The position numbers and the translations under genes are program-made. Shown one piece after another: positions 45,020 to 56,817 of a stretch of 64,000 bases of DNA. Origin of the DNA: Colocasia esculenta (taxonomy: Eukaryota > Streptophyta > Magnoliopsida > Alismatales > Araceae); contig CM024757.1 of the NCBI GenBank assembly GCA_014218235.1, positions 143,481,371 through 143,545,370 of the forward strand, in the 5' to 3' direction. Every line of letters begins with the position of its first letter. The stretch's first letter is position 1. The notes under the pieces were generated by a model that saw only the letters and a program-made list of their open reading frames with translations, had not been told where the DNA came from and ran no database searches.

Positions 45020-45097
45020 CAGGTACTTTGTTTACCCTCTTTCTCCCTAGTTTCGCCCTTAATTTTGAGGACAAAATTGTTTTTTTGTTTGTTAGAC
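45020..45097 (+). other. Spacer before the B 3' LTR, no recognisable polypurine tract
   Basis: Contains TTTTGAGGACAAAATTG, the spot where related elements have a GAGGACGAA...AAGGGGGGAG tract. Here a T-run and GTTAGAC follow instead, directly before TGTAACATCC at 45098. Confidence 0.7.
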
Positions 45098-47701
45098 TGT
45101 AACATCCCTATCCCTATTGAGGGTCAGCTCTCTCGACTGTGATCGTGACATGTCGACCCGTCACCTTCTGAAGGCGACGTAGGTGATCGTCACGTTCTGA
45201 ATGAGAACGCACCGGCCACTCCTGTCGCGACAGGGCTCTGACAGCATACTGTTGTTTTGTCTTTTAGCTATCTGGATGATGGAGACACGTGTCGTCACGC
45301 ATGCATGAATGTGACATACTGGTCCATCGCAATCAGATGTCAGCGTTGCATGTATGCCACGTGGTGGCTTTGAGTGTCAGGGTCGCAGACGTTTCAGATC
45401 ACGATGTAGGTGGGTGTCGCGTTAGCTTTGCTAACACGACGACCAGGTCCGTTGCGTTCTCATCGCCTGTGTTTAAGTGTCCAAGCCCGAGAGCAAAATC
45501 CCCATTTCTCATGTTCTCTGTGTTTTCTCCTCTCTGGCGATCTCCCTTGTGCTTGGTGCTCTGTGGGGAGCTTGGAGGGGAGTTGTGGATGGCTTGGCTT
45601 GGTGAGTATGTGTGTGATTTGTTTGTGTGACTTGGGTGCTTAGTATGTTTCTTCTTCTTCTTCTTCTTCTTCTTTTTCTTCTCATTCTCTGTGGTTCTTC
45701 CCCATGGTGTGGATCCCCTCCATCGGCTTGGGAAGGTCGAGCTCGGCTTGTGGACGATGGCTCTTGGAGTGTTGGAGCTCGGAGGTGGAGGGGTGCTAGC
45801 CTACGAGAAGGCCCTAATTGGGTGAATCTTTAAATTGAGGTAGGGAACCCAAACCCTCCCCCAAGTTCTACATGCTAGGTTGCCAAACCCCACTTCCAAG
45901 CCTAGAAATCATGCTAGGTATTTTGCATGCTTCATGTGGTTTTATCGTGGAATGTTGTTCTGTGTGTATGCATGCTTGGTTTGGGTGGTTTGTGTTGAGA
46001 GCTCCATGTTGTTGGTGAGGTTATTTGAGTGTAGATTGCTCTTTTTGCCATGCATGGGGTTCATGAGGGTGGTTTGGTGTTCATTGAGATTTTTTCCAGT
46101 GTTGCCATGATCCTTTCCCCCTTGTTGTATCATTTAGTGTGGTTTTAGGGTGATGGAGTTGCTCTGTTTGAGCACTCGGCTAAGGTCGCGACGGGCTTCC
46201 CAGTCGTGACCTGGTCACGACGTATCATCACGTCGCGTTCTCTCTAAATGCGCCCCAGCACCCGTCGCGTTAGCAAACGCGACGGGGTACGTGTGCGGTG
46301 TTCAAGAGTTCGGGGTTTGTCGGAACGCGACGTCCTCCTCCGTCGCGATAGGATTGCGACGGGGTACGTGTCGCATTCAGAAGATCGGGTTTGTTGTGGC
46401 GCCTTAAGCCGTAGTGTTCTTATCGCGACGGGTCGAAGGGTCGCCTTCTGGTTTCTTGTCATGACAAGCAGGATCGTCGTGTTCTGATTGCAACGTAGTG
46501 CTGCGTCGCCTCTTTGACCGAGAGGGACTGGCGACAGGTTTTGACGTTCCGCTTTCACTGTGACTCGATTTTCATAGCACCTATGATGTTCCTAGTGCAG
46601 TGCTACTCTAGTCTCTTCGCCCGGTGCTAGGCACTTGAGGGCTTCTCCACGAGATAGGTTGTTACCGTTACATAGGACCCCCATCCGCGCGCGCCTATTA
46701 GTGGGAGTTCTCTGGGCGGTCGGCGTGCTCGAGTCACGGACTTGGAGCAGAGGGGAAAATGGTGGGGACAGCGGCGTAGAGTCGTTTGTAGAGCTCTCTT
46801 AGCTGGGTCTGGGTTGCCGAGGTAGTTGTGGCACTCTTTCGGTGTAGACCAGCTAGTCCTTTCTCCATGCCTCGCTCTACGTGGTTTCGGAACCATTTAG
46901 AGGGGTCAGGCGTGGGACCGTAGTCTGGCCAGACTACGGCATTGTGTTTACTTTAGTTCCGCATCTCACTCCGACGGGAGGTGCTAGACAAGGACCGTTG
47001 GTCGAGGGTAAGGCGCATGGCGCACCTGACCGGTTGACTAGTGTAGCGTTCTGTAGCTAGTGTGTTTGTCCAGGTAGTGTTTAGTTGTCTGTGTTACAGC
47101 CTTGGGTTTTCTTCTGGTGCCGTGCTTTACACGGGTTTTCGGTCCCGACATGTAGCCTAGACCGATGACCGTGTAGTTTCTTTCACACTTCTGCACTTGA
47201 CTCTGTTTAGTAGAATAGAATTTACTACTATATTTAATTATTGCATTTAGTTCTATTTCTTCTGTTATAACCAGTAGGAAATTGGTAGTCCCTACTGGGC
47301 TTCTTCGTGAAGCTCATGTCCTCTTCTGCAGGTGAGACTTCACAGCAGTTCCCTCTGCGATGAACTAAGGAGACGGGGCCGTAGTAGACGGCGTCCCCAG
47401 TGAGCAGTGTTCCCTAGCTTGTGTACTTTACCCTCGAGGTATGCCCCTAAGGGACGTGTTCTTCCCTTTTATTTCAGCACTTGCACTTTATCTACTTTGG
47501 GACTGTACTAGACTGTTACTCATTGTTGGACTCTTATGCCTCACCTGTCGTACATTTTAGTGTGTTTGTTGTTATTTATCTCTATTACATATCTTGTTAG
47601 ACCGATCCGTTAGCCTTTCCGGGTCTCCGGACCCGTGGGCGGCGGTGCCGATGTTCGGATTCTTGGTGGGAGCCGAGGGTCCGAGCACCGGGGCCGTTAC
47701 A
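45098..47701 (+). repeat. Element B 3' LTR (2604 bp)
   Basis: Collinear with 37514-40086. Many differences are C/T or G/A at CpG sites, for example GTCGCGATCAG-like against decayed forms. Ends GGGCCGTTACA at 47701, followed by TCATC. CTT-rich run at 45648-45680. Confidence 0.92.
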
Positions 47702-47768
47702 TCATCTATCTTCAAAATCCCCTTTCTGCATCCGCAACTTTTGTTCTTCCATTCCTCGATTCTCTGTT

Positions 47769-50018
47769 ATGGCTCCAAAGCTACAAGCATGTCGGGGAGG
47801 AAAGCAGAAGGAATCAGCACCAGTGTCATTTGAACAGTGCACCAAGGCAAGGAATGATGAAGATAAGGGCAAAGAACCTCTGGAAAAGAAGCCTACTGCT
47901 CCGTCCTTTTCTAGCCGACGGTACTCTCATCCTCGTTCGGCTAAAGAAAAGACATTCTCCAAGGGAAAGAAGAAAATGGAGTATGTGAACCTAAGCAGAT
48001 CTAGAGGAGAAGAAGAAAGTAATCAAGCATCTCCGGATCAATGTCTTGCAGTCTCACCTGAAGAAAACCTTGATGTCCAGGGTTCGGGTGCCTCCTCTGA
48101 TGATTAGAGATCTTCAGGACAAGAAATTTCTCAATAAGAAAATCCAAATGCCAGCACTCCAGAGGATTCAGATGATTCTGATGAGGAAGAAAATCAAGAG
48201 GTTGAAGATGAGGGTGAAAAAGAGAGAAAAACAGCAAGCATAGAGTCAGAAGAACACGGTTCTGAAAACCTTGCTGAGTCAATGTTTGAGGGAAATGATT
48301 CAGAAAATGAAACCTCACAGACACAAGCATCTGTTCACCTAGCTGTCGAGAACAAGTCTATCTTACATTGAAGAACTATGGATGTACATGATGAAGGTAT
48401 GAATAATGTTTTTCCAGAGTCACTTGAGATGATTGATTTCCAAAATTGGACTAGGTTTATCAGTGAACATAGGATTTTCTATCCTATTCTTGTCCAAGAA
48501 TTTTACAAAAATTTGGTCAGCAGGGAATTTACTTAAGAATCAAGAGTTAGAGGGGTTGAAATTGTGCTCACCACTGATGTGGTAAGTCAACTTCTGGATA
48601 TTCCAAATGATGGCCATAATCCACAAGAATACACTTTTTGTGTTCATGAGGCTTACACCCTGATGACTAGATTGCCACATGATAAAGGAAACATTTTCCA
48701 GACTAGGGTGTCCACCTTGAATGCAAACAAATTTCCTCCTATGAACAGAGTGCTACATCATTTGGGCACTACCATACTGACCCCTCAAGGAGGAGGAAGG
48801 CACAGGATCACAAGCTTGCAACGGTTCTTGATATACTGTCTGATCAGAAGAGAGAAGGTCAACCTGTCTACTATCTTTTGTCAGTTGCTTCATGAAGCTA
48901 CAAGACCAGAACTTAGAAAGAGTTTACCATATGTTGCACATCTATCCACCATCTTTCAGAAAGCAAATGTTCCATTAGACAATACTAAGGTCATGAAGAT
49001 TCCAAAGTACCACATCTACAATCTAGCCCATATAGTCAAGTTCATGAAGTTAAATTTAGAACCACAGTTGATGACAGAACCAGCTGCCTCCCAAGGAAAT
49101 GACAATGAAGAAATTGATGTGGATCAGCCACAACAGAACCAAGGAGATCAGATGGTTGAAGACCTTCCTGCCCCTTCACCTTCATTTCAAAGACCTTACT
49201 CTCCTATTCCTAGATTTGATGATCTAGGTGTGGATCCTCCATAATTTTCACCTACTCATCACACTCCTCATTAGACCTTTGTTTTTGAGCAGGCCCATCC
49301 TTCCACTTCATCTACTGGAGTTACTATTCCACCACAACTCCTTCAATTCCTACAAGACTAGTTTACTGCTCTAAATGAATCTGTTAGCTTGCTGAATACC
49401 AAAATTGAAGAACAGTCTCTGTAGTTTGAGAACAGATTGGATGATATTGAGAGGAATCTCAGTGAAAATATAGACAGACAGGAGCAATCTGCTAGATTTG
49501 CAGTTGTTTGATCTGACAGGCTCATAGAAAAAATTGGAGAAGTTTTCAACAGTGCTACCTTCACTCAAGCTCAAATCTTTGATAAATTGCGAGAGATTGA
49601 AGAAGCAATTCAAAGAGGATCAGCACAGTTAGTGGATCTCCCAGATCTGAAGAAGTTGTATACTCAAATGACTGGAAACATGAACGTTCTGAGAGAATGC
49701 AACACTGAAATGATTCACCATATCAGATCTTTGAAATTTAATTTTGAGCAATCTTGGAAGACTCATGGAGATACTGAAACTGCTGAGAGTCATCCAACCA
49801 CATCTTCTACTTCTGCACCCCCTATGCCACATGGGACAGATAATATTCCAGTTGTAGTTTCCACTAAGCTGGGTGAAATGCAGAGTTATCTAGACACCAG
49901 ATTCAATGCTCCTCAGATCTATCTTCGGGAAAATTATGATGTGTTGAAAATGAGAATGGCAAGGATTGAGAGCAGACTACTGCGACAGCTACCTCCACCA
50001 CCTCCTTCTCCTCAGTGA
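47769..50018 (+). pseudogene. Sirevirus envelope-like protein, right copy (complete length)
   Basis: ATG 47769 (MAPKLQACRGGKQKES). One frame reads through to 50018 with stops at 48105 (TAG), then TAA, TGA and TAA near 48135, 48369 and 48534, TAA at 49242, and TAG near 49273, 49359 and 49422, with TGA near 49509. N-terminus is basic and Ser-rich, then very acidic (about 48150-48310). The 'putative plant transposon protein' domain spans about 48420-49060 (FQNWTRFISEHRIFYP, FYKNLVSREF, VRGVEIVLTTDVV, LLDIPNDGHNP). A Gln/Pro linker, coiled-coil-like region and PPPPPSPQ end follow. Other Sireviruses carry a gene in this place; its function is unknown. Membrane segments are not evident. Confidence 0.82.
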
Positions 50019-50289
50019 TTCTCATGTTTTGATTATGTTAAAGGGGGAGAGAGATATCATCGATTTTTTTACTTTGATTTGATGTTTGATGTTTGATGTT
50101 TTGTTCCTTGTAATACACTCTTATCATTAATGAAATCATCAAAGTGTTTGTGTGAAATGCTCCTGTGTGAACTTGTGTGGATGGCTTATGTGGACTGATG
50201 TTTTGCATGGTGACATGTTTTTACATGAAATTCATCTAACAGTCAAAACTTCTATGATTAAATGTTGTCGTCATCAAAAAGGGGGAGAT
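50019..50289 (+). other. Sirevirus S 3' untranslated part with polypurine tract
   Basis: Carries AAAGGGGGAGAGAGATATCA just after the gene and AAAAAGGGGGAGAT (50276-50289) directly before the LTR. Two purine tracts about 240 bp apart are present in both Sirevirus copies. Confidence 0.85.
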
Positions 50290-51939
50290 TGTTGTGTCCC
50301 TAGTTTTGATGATGTCATAAATCAAGCAAAATGTCATAAATGTCTAACACAAGTTATTTGTATCATAGGAATTTTCATAAAGTCAAAGTCCTCTTTCATG
50401 TGTTGACTCTGGTTACATCATAGGTCAACACATTTGAATCAATGGGAGAGATACTGGAGTTCGGTGATGTACATTAGGTCGACTCTATTCAGAGGTTAGG
50501 TCGATGCTTGATGAATTTTTAGTAGCGCATAAATTCAAAGTATCACATGAGGTCGACACTACTCGAAGAATAGGTCGACTCTAGTTGTTTTTCTGGCTAG
50601 CGCTGAAGGGAAGGAATCATATAAGGTCGACTCTAGATGAGCATCAGGTTGACGGTAATCAAATTCCATGTTAGTATTTGAAGAGAAGTGTTGCCTGAGG
50701 TCGACTCCATATGAGGATGAGGTCGACTCTACCAGTCTACCAGGTCGACTCCAGAGGAAGGTTAGGTTGACTCTACCATCAGATGAGGTCAACACTACAT
50801 TGCTGCAACTTCAACTCTACATCACAGAGACAGTCAGAATCACAGTGACTTGGATGAGGTCGACTCAAGAGGGCACGGGGTTGACTCTACCGAAGATTTT
50901 TCATTAATCCAAGTCAAGTTCTATGGGTATAGGTCGACACTATAATAAGGATGCATCGACTCTATGACACTTGTTCTACAGAGATGAAAAGTATTTGCCA
51001 GCGCATAAGTACTGGGCACGTGACCCGAGGCCCAATGATTGGGACTTCGGGTACACCTCTCATGGTTCTAGAAGATACTTCTTTTAACGGCAAAAGCATC
51101 TCCCAAGTTTTTGGGATTCTGTTGAGGGGCCCACTAAAAAGATTCCACAAATCAGATCAAAAGTAGTGCGTCGTCCTCTGCAGAACAGATAGCACCCAGG
51201 GGAAGAAAAAGAGCAGTGATCTGAGAGCGAAAAGTACAGAGAGAGCAAGAGCTTGAGTTCATAAAGAGCAGTAGACTTCGAAGCGGTCAACTGATCGAGA
51301 GGAGAGTATGCTGGATCGTATCTTCTTCTGTATGAAGACCTGTTGTTGATCAATTGAAGCAGAACATCAGATTACATCTCAAATTCAAAGGCGTTGATCC
51401 TTGTGTTGTGACCATAAGAGGAACTCGATGAGCTCAAGCATGAAGAAGATGCAAATAGGAGTTCAAGAAGTCATCTCACCAGATCCAACTCTAACGCAGA
51501 GCGTTTGCTTATTTCTGCACTTCTTCAGATCTCTCTCTCTCTAGTTTGATTTTTCTGATTTCTTCTCAACACCAATTTGTTTGTTTGTCTGCTCCAGTTG
51601 GAGTAGACAGTTTGATCCTACACTGTGTGTGTAAGGATTGTGAGATGTGGAGCATCTTGAAGTTGTGAATCAGCGGTTTGTAAGAAGCTGTGAATCAGCA
51701 GTTGTGTGAGTGTCTCACACATTTGAGTTGTTAGTGAAGCCTCACTTGGTTTAGTGAGGGGTAGATGTAGGTCTCCATACTGGAGCTGAACCACCTTAAA
51801 AATATCGCTTGCACTTGTGTAGTTTGATGTTCACTGATTAGATTGTTTCATCTGATCTGATCCTAATCTCGAGATTTTTAATTTTTAAATTGATCAATAT
51901 CTATTCACCCCCCTCTAGATATTCATTCCATACACAACA
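50290..51939 (+). repeat. Sirevirus S 3' LTR (1650 bp)
   Basis: Starts TGTTGTGTCCC, ends CATACACAACA, then AAATC of the target element D. The GTCGAC cluster is at 50470-50945. Several motifs have decayed to GTTGAC or GTCAAC, the CpG-to-TpG change. Confidence 0.93.
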
Positions 51940-52874
51940 AAATCTTGAGGAAAACATGCTCGCCAACCTCGAATTATAAGTCTTTCCTTCTGTTGTCGGC
52001 ATAGCTCTTCTGCCTATCCTGAGCTGCAATCAACCTCTGCCTGATGAGCTGAATCTTATCTGAAGTTTCTTGTACCAACTCAAGCCCCACCAACTGCCTA
52101 TCACCTGTCTCCTCCCAACACAAAGGAGACCTAATGGGCCGACCGTACAAAGTCTCGAATGGAGTCATGCCTATACTTGCATGAAAACTATTGTTGTAGG
52201 CAAACTCCACAAGAGGTAAGTGACATTCCTAGTCGCCCTTCCAGTCAATCACGCATGCTCTCAACATGTATTTGAGTGTCTAAATCGTCCTCTCAGACTG
52301 TCCATCTGTCTGAGGGTGAAATGCCGAACTGAGCTTCAACTGAGAACCCAAAGCCTCCTGAAGACCCTGCCACAGCCTCGATGTAAACTGTGGGTCTCTG
52401 TCAGAGATAATAGACTTTGGCACACCATGCAATCTCACAATGCTGCCAACATAAAGCCTCGCCAAGCTCTCCACAGACTATTTCTTCCTCATAGGTAAGA
52501 AGTGAGCAGTCTTGGAGAATCAGTCCACGACCACCCATATCAAGTCATTGCCCTTAGCTGACCTGGGCAAACCCGTCACAAAATCCATGGTGATCGCTTC
52601 CTACTTCCACACAGGTATCTCCATCTTCTGCATAAGGCTTGATGGTCTCTAACGTTCAGCCTTAACCTGCTGACACACCAAACACCGGGATACAAACTCT
52701 GCCACATCCTTCTTCATGTCTGACCACCAGAAGGATCTCTTCAAATCCTGGTACATCTTGGTGTTGCTTGGGTGAATAGAGAACTACGACCTGTGAGCTT
52801 CTACAAGTACTCGCTCACGAACCTCCACGATATCTAGTACACATACTCGGTACTGAAATCTAATAACACCATCC
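51940..52874 (-). pseudogene. Element D integrase, truncated
   Basis: In several minus-strand frames: zinc-site region near 52690-52800; SIISDRDPQFTSRLW near 52385-52430 with the second catalytic Asp; AFHPQTDGQSERTI near 52283-52325 with the Glu; MEFAYNNSFHASIGMTPFETLYGRP at 52210 downwards; and IQLIRQRLIAAQDRQKSYAD. The frame ends in FEVGEHVFLKI at 51945, exactly at the Sirevirus junction, where A and B continue with the KLSPRF module. At least two frameshifts plus TAG codons separate the pieces. Confidence 0.85.
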
Positions 52875-54548
52875 TCATCCCAAGCAATGCCTACCTTGCC
52901 CACCATCTTCATTCTGAAGTCTAGGATCGGCTCCTTGCTGCTCAATCACCTCGTCCAACACAGTGGATCGGATAGACAACTGTGACACGAAAGCCTGACA
53001 TAACTGTGGCTCTAGCTCAGTCATAGTACATGCTGCATCCTCTAACATCTTCCAATCCTGCTGAAGTAAAGATCTCTTCCTGCTGAGTGCATCTGCCACG
53101 ACATTCGCCTTCCCTAGATGGTATTGAAGCTCGAAGTCGTAGTCCTTAAGAAATTCGATCCACCTTCTCTGCTGCTGGTTCAACTCCTTCTGAGAGAAAA
53201 GATACCTCAAGCTCTTGTGGTCTGCAAACACCTCGAACCTGACAACATAGAGGTAGTGTCTCCAGATCTTCAGTGCATGGACCACAACCACTAACTCCAA
53301 ATCATGGGTCGAATAGTTACGCTCATGCTCCTTTAGTTGGAGTGAATCATAGGCAACTACCTTACCATGCTGCATCAGAACACAACCAAGGCCTATCTGT
53401 GAAGCATCCGAATAGAACGCAAAACCCTCGGCACCACTAGGCAAAATCAACACAGATGCAAATGTCAACCTTGTCTTCAGCTTCCGAAAACTACTCTCAC
53501 AATTCTTAGACCACACATACTTAACCCCTTTCCTGGTCAGCTTGGTCAAAGGTGCTGCTATGGAGGAAAAACCTTCAATGAACCGCTTGTAATAGCCTGT
53601 TAACCCAAGAAAACTCCTGATCTCAGATGGTGTCCTAGGAGTCTCCCACTCTAGCACTGCCTGCACCTTCGCTGGATCAACAGCAACTCCAACGCCTGAG
53701 ATGACATGCTCAAGAAAGTGAACCTCGCGCATCCAGAAGTCGCACTTGCTGAAATTGGCATACAGCTTGTGCTCTTGGAGAACCTCTAGAACTGTCCTCA
53801 GATGCTCACGGTGTGTAGCCTCATCATGGGAGTAGACTAACACATCGTCTATGAACACCATAACAAAGCTATCCAAATATGGTCTAAACACCCTATTCAT
53901 GAGATCCATGAATGCTCTAGGGTTAGTCAGACCAAATGGAAGCATAAGAAACTCATAGTGTCTATAGCGGGTCCTGAATGCATTCTTGGAAACATCCTCT
54001 CCCTTGGTCCTCAACTGATGATAGCCAGATCGCAGATCTATCTTGGAGAACATGGATGCATTCTGCAACTGGTCAAACAAATCATCTATGCGCGGCAAGG
54101 GGTACTTGTTCTTTACTGTCACCTGATTGAGCTTCCTGTAGTCAATGCACAACCTAAGGGAACCATCCTTCTTCATCACTAATAATACAGGTGCACCCCA
54201 TGGTAACACACTAGGGTGGATAAACCCTTTGTCAAGCAACTCCTGCAACTGCTTCCTCAGCTTAGCCAACTCTGCAGGTGCCATCCAGTAGGGAGCCTTA
54301 GAGATAGGTGAGGTGCCTAGAAGAAACTATATAGTGAACTCTTTCTCCCTTGCTGGTGGCAATCTAGACAAATCATCAAGGAACACGTCTAGAAAATTTT
54401 GCACAACCTTGATCTCCCCAAGGGTAGGTGTTTGATGGGCCTTAGGAACTAAGATCACACTAGAAAGGAAAGCGTCACAACCCTTGTTCACCATCTTCAT
54501 AGCCTTCATGGCGGAGATCACAAACCTTCCCGCAAGATTCCTTGGCAA
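52875..54548 (-). pseudogene. Element D reverse transcriptase and RNase H
   Basis: The longest frame (54284 to 52875, 469 codons) holds WGAPVLLVMKKDGSLRLCID, SKIDLRSGYHQLR, the catalytic FIDDVLVYS (near 53840), and RNase H with FYSDASQIGLGCVLMQ, HDLELVVVVHAL and FADHKSLRYLFSQKELNQ. It ends VADALSRKR, then leads into the integrase. One codon is missing in LTNPRAFMD, where relatives have LTNAPAAFM. The piece 54548-54327 upstream carries NKGCDAFLSSVI and the acidic 'FLDVF-DDLSRLPP' start of the RT module. Stops between the two are near 54285-54325. Confidence 0.9.
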
Positions 54549-55694
54549 CGGATGTGAGAACTCATCCTCTCCAAGAATATGAAAATTAATTCTCTTCCCC
54601 CTGCAATCACCAAGGCATAGTGCTCTTCAAGCCAATCTAGACCAAGTATGGCATCATAGTCTTTCATCTTGAGCAAGTAGAAGCATCCAAGCCTCGATCT
54701 TCAATGCACACAGGTACTGATGGAATGCACTTCTTGGTCGCTACAGTACCTACTGGTGTGTGCACAGACAAGGAAACCTCTAACTCCTCTGCCTCAACTC
54801 CAGACTCTGCTACTAACCGCTTAGCAAACCGCTCGGAAACAAATGAGTGTGTAGCACTGTATCAAAAAACACTCGAGCCTGCACACCCATAACTAAAATA
54901 GTACCTTCTGTGACATTCTCTGCCTGCTCTGCATCCTCACGTGCTAGTGCATACACTCGGGCTTGGGCCCGAGGCCTTCCTGACTTCCCTGTCACCGGTG
55001 TCGCCGCTGCTGCCGCTACTGGGGCTGGCGCTCCTCTCTGCATAGACTACTAAAGTCTGGGGCAGTCTCTGATCTGGTGCTCGGTGATGCCACACTTTAG
55101 GCACTTCCCTGCTAGCTTCCAACATTCTGAGCTGTCGTGTGTCCTTCCACGATGAGGACACTCCTTCTTGTCACTGGGCCTGAAGCGAAGTGTCTGGGGT
55201 ACAACTGCTGACTGACTCAAAGCTACTATTGTACATTGTGGCTGCTGGTACACGGCTGCCTTCTTCCTATCTTGCCTCTAGAAAGGTGGCGCTGACCTCT
55301 TCTAGGCTGCCCTCTTCTCCTCCATGTACTAGTCCATCTCGCTCTCCTACCTGCAAGTTGCGTTGAGAGCCTCATCTAAAGTCTGATGGTCAAATGCTAC
55401 CAGTCTCGACCTGAGTGATGGTCTGAGTCCCATCACTAACTTCTTTGCCTCCCTATGCTCATATGCAACAATGTGGGGAGCGTACTTGGAAAGCTCAGCA
55501 AACCTCGCCTCGTACTCCAGGACAGTCATGGAGCCCTGTATAAGAGATAGGAACTCCTGCTCCATCTTGTCCTGAATATGCTCAGGGATAAACTTGGCCC
55601 GAAAGAGTCTAGTGAACTCGGCCCAAGTCATCTCCAAAGCTCCATCCTCGTACCTCGTACGTATCATAGAGGCTCACCAAACATTGGCTCTCTC

Positions 55695-55767
55695 CTGCAA
55701 GATACAACCCATAAGCACCATCTAATCTAAAATCTAAATCTTACACAAGTACATATACTCTAAGTAC
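55695..55767 (-). other. Predicted intron 2 in the D gag (73 nt)
   Basis: Minus strand CTACAG|GTACTTAGAG ... GTATCTTGCAG|GAGAGA; both junctions between codons. Branch candidate TGCTTATG about 17 nt before the 3' end. In elements A, B and E the same place in gag is uninterrupted, and the flanks align with them without a gap once these 73 nt are left out. 73 is not a multiple of three. Confidence 0.7.
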
Positions 55768-55974
55768 CTGTAGCATGTAAGTCGCCCGACTAACTTTCTC
55801 CTCTTCCGCACACCTAATAGCACGGAAGATCTTCTCCACTTCTCTCATTCAGCTCTCTGCCAGAAGGAGCTAACTCTACCCCTTAAAGGAAGGCAGAGCC
55901 ATCCTCTTAAACCTCTCCATGATGGACGGACCACCATGGCCATGCTCCTGAGGAACTGGAGCTGGAGCCTGAGC

Positions 55975-56047
55975 CTGAGACAAAAAAGCAACACATAAGC
56001 AATCATACAAACAACAAAATAGGCTACCTCTATTTAACAACTCTAAC
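55975..56047 (-). other. Predicted intron 1 in the D gag (73 nt)
   Basis: Minus strand GCACAG|GTTAGAGTTG ... TTTTTTGTCTCAG|GCTCAG, between codons, with a strong pyrimidine run and the branch candidate TGCTTATG. It contains stop codons and shifts the frame; leaving it out joins two Gln/Ala/Pro-rich blocks in one phase. Confidence 0.68.
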
Positions 56048-56251
56048 CTGTGCCTGCAATGCAGCCTAAGTCTGTGCCTACGTCTGCATCGCCTGGACCA
56101 GGCCTTGCATGAAAACGCCATAGTCTACAGGTGGTGGTGGAGGAAGTACTATGGGACCCTAGGGTGCTGGGGCCTGCTGCTCACCCCTCTCCTCACATCT
56201 CTGCTCGTCCTCTCGAGCTTGGGTACCACGCCTACCACAGCTCGCCATCGC

Positions 56252-56798
56252 CTGCAAAACAATCAACTCAGTTAGAATCTAAATTACTTAGTCCTAACCA
56301 TTTCCTTAACTATCTTTAATTCATTATTAGATGTTTAACACATGTATGGACTAATTCTATAAAGACTTTGAAATATTGTGTAGATGATGGCTTATTTATG
56401 TACAATCTTAACCTGTTGCTCTGATACCAATATCTGAAATGACCCTCTTTATATCGGTACGATTATACCAATCCATGTCAATATAAAGTGCTCCGTCACA
56501 GTGGGATGTACCCAACACAACATAGTAGGTAGAGATGTACATAAATAACAAAGGAAAGTACAGCGGAAATGAAAGAGATTTTTATTCCATCATCATTACA
56601 CACATCCCACAGTCTATATAGTAACAATGTAAATAAACAAAGTCCATAATTAAAAAAGTCCACATTATAACATTGTTCACATACTAACAAATAGAAAGTA
56701 CAAGCTATAAAGATAGTCCTCAAAATAGCGCAGCTACTCCTCTCGCTCAGAGTCGCTCCTCACTATCTCCTCTTATATCTCAGGAACACCTGTCTCAC
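56252..56798 (-). other. Predicted leader intron of element D (547 nt)
   Basis: Donor ACATACAG|GTGAGA in the LTR (cut 56799/56798); branch candidate TTCTAAC (56271-56277); acceptor GATTGTTTTGCAG ending at 56252, three bases before the gag ATG. A second donor-like CAACAG|GTTAAG lies just after the primer-binding site (56412). Confidence 0.5.
56412..56430 (-). other. Primer-binding site of element D
   Basis: Minus strand TTGGTATCAGAGCAACAGG, four bases inside the LTR end; complementary to initiator tRNA-Met in its first part. Confidence 0.88.
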
Positions 56799-56817
56799 CT
56801 GTATGTTAAGGCAAGGA

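Larger units (their letters stand above)
37514..47701 (+). mobile_element. Complete Ty3/gypsy element B (chromovirus), 10,188 bp, heavily decayed
   Basis: LTRs 37514-40086 and 45098-47701 enclose a primer-binding site, gag, protease, reverse transcriptase, RNase H, integrase and a chromodomain-like end. Flanks are TCATG (37509-37513) and TCATC (47702-47706), a target duplication with one changed base. The interior is GC-richer than its surroundings and has at least fifteen in-frame TAG codons at positions where Gln is expected, a few TGA, and several frameshifts. No recognisable polypurine tract precedes the 3' LTR. All genes are therefore dead, although the LTRs are still clearly alike. Confidence 0.93.
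22955..51939 (+). mobile_element. Sirevirus-type Ty1/copia element S with nested insertions
   Basis: LTRs at 22955-24568 and 50290-51939, primer-binding site TGGTATCAAAGC, gag with a zinc knuckle, pol in the copia order (protease, integrase, reverse transcriptase, RNase H), a long pol-env spacer, an envelope-like gene and the polypurine tract. About 15.8 kb of the span belongs to insertions (C2, F and B). The gene order plus the envelope-like frame identifies the Sirevirus (SIRE/Maximus) group. The right LTR abuts gypsy D, with AAATC (51940-51944) as the expected target duplication. The left LTR abuts the interior of a second copy, S', so the two copies form a tandem sharing one LTR. Stops and frameshifts in every gene show it is inactive. 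Confidence 0.92.
54549..56248 (-). pseudogene. Element D Gag and protease, with two intron-like segments
   Basis: ATG at 56248 (MASCGRRGTQAREDEQ). Exon-like block 1: 56248-56048 (67 codons, Pro-rich). Block 2: 55974-55768 (69 codons, GPSIMERFKRMALPSFKG, then EVEKIFRAIRCAEEEKV). Block 3: from 55694 (ERANVW, then IRTRYEDGALEMTWAEF). The 73-nt segments between them begin GT and end AG. Block 3 stays in one frame to 54813 with TAG stops, passing zinc-knuckle sequences near 55170 (CPHRGRTHDSSEC with one Cys lost to Arg; CLKCGITEHQIRDC) and reaching the protease at FFDTV (DTG decayed to DTV). A shift follows; protease remnants continue to about 54549. Confidence 0.82.
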
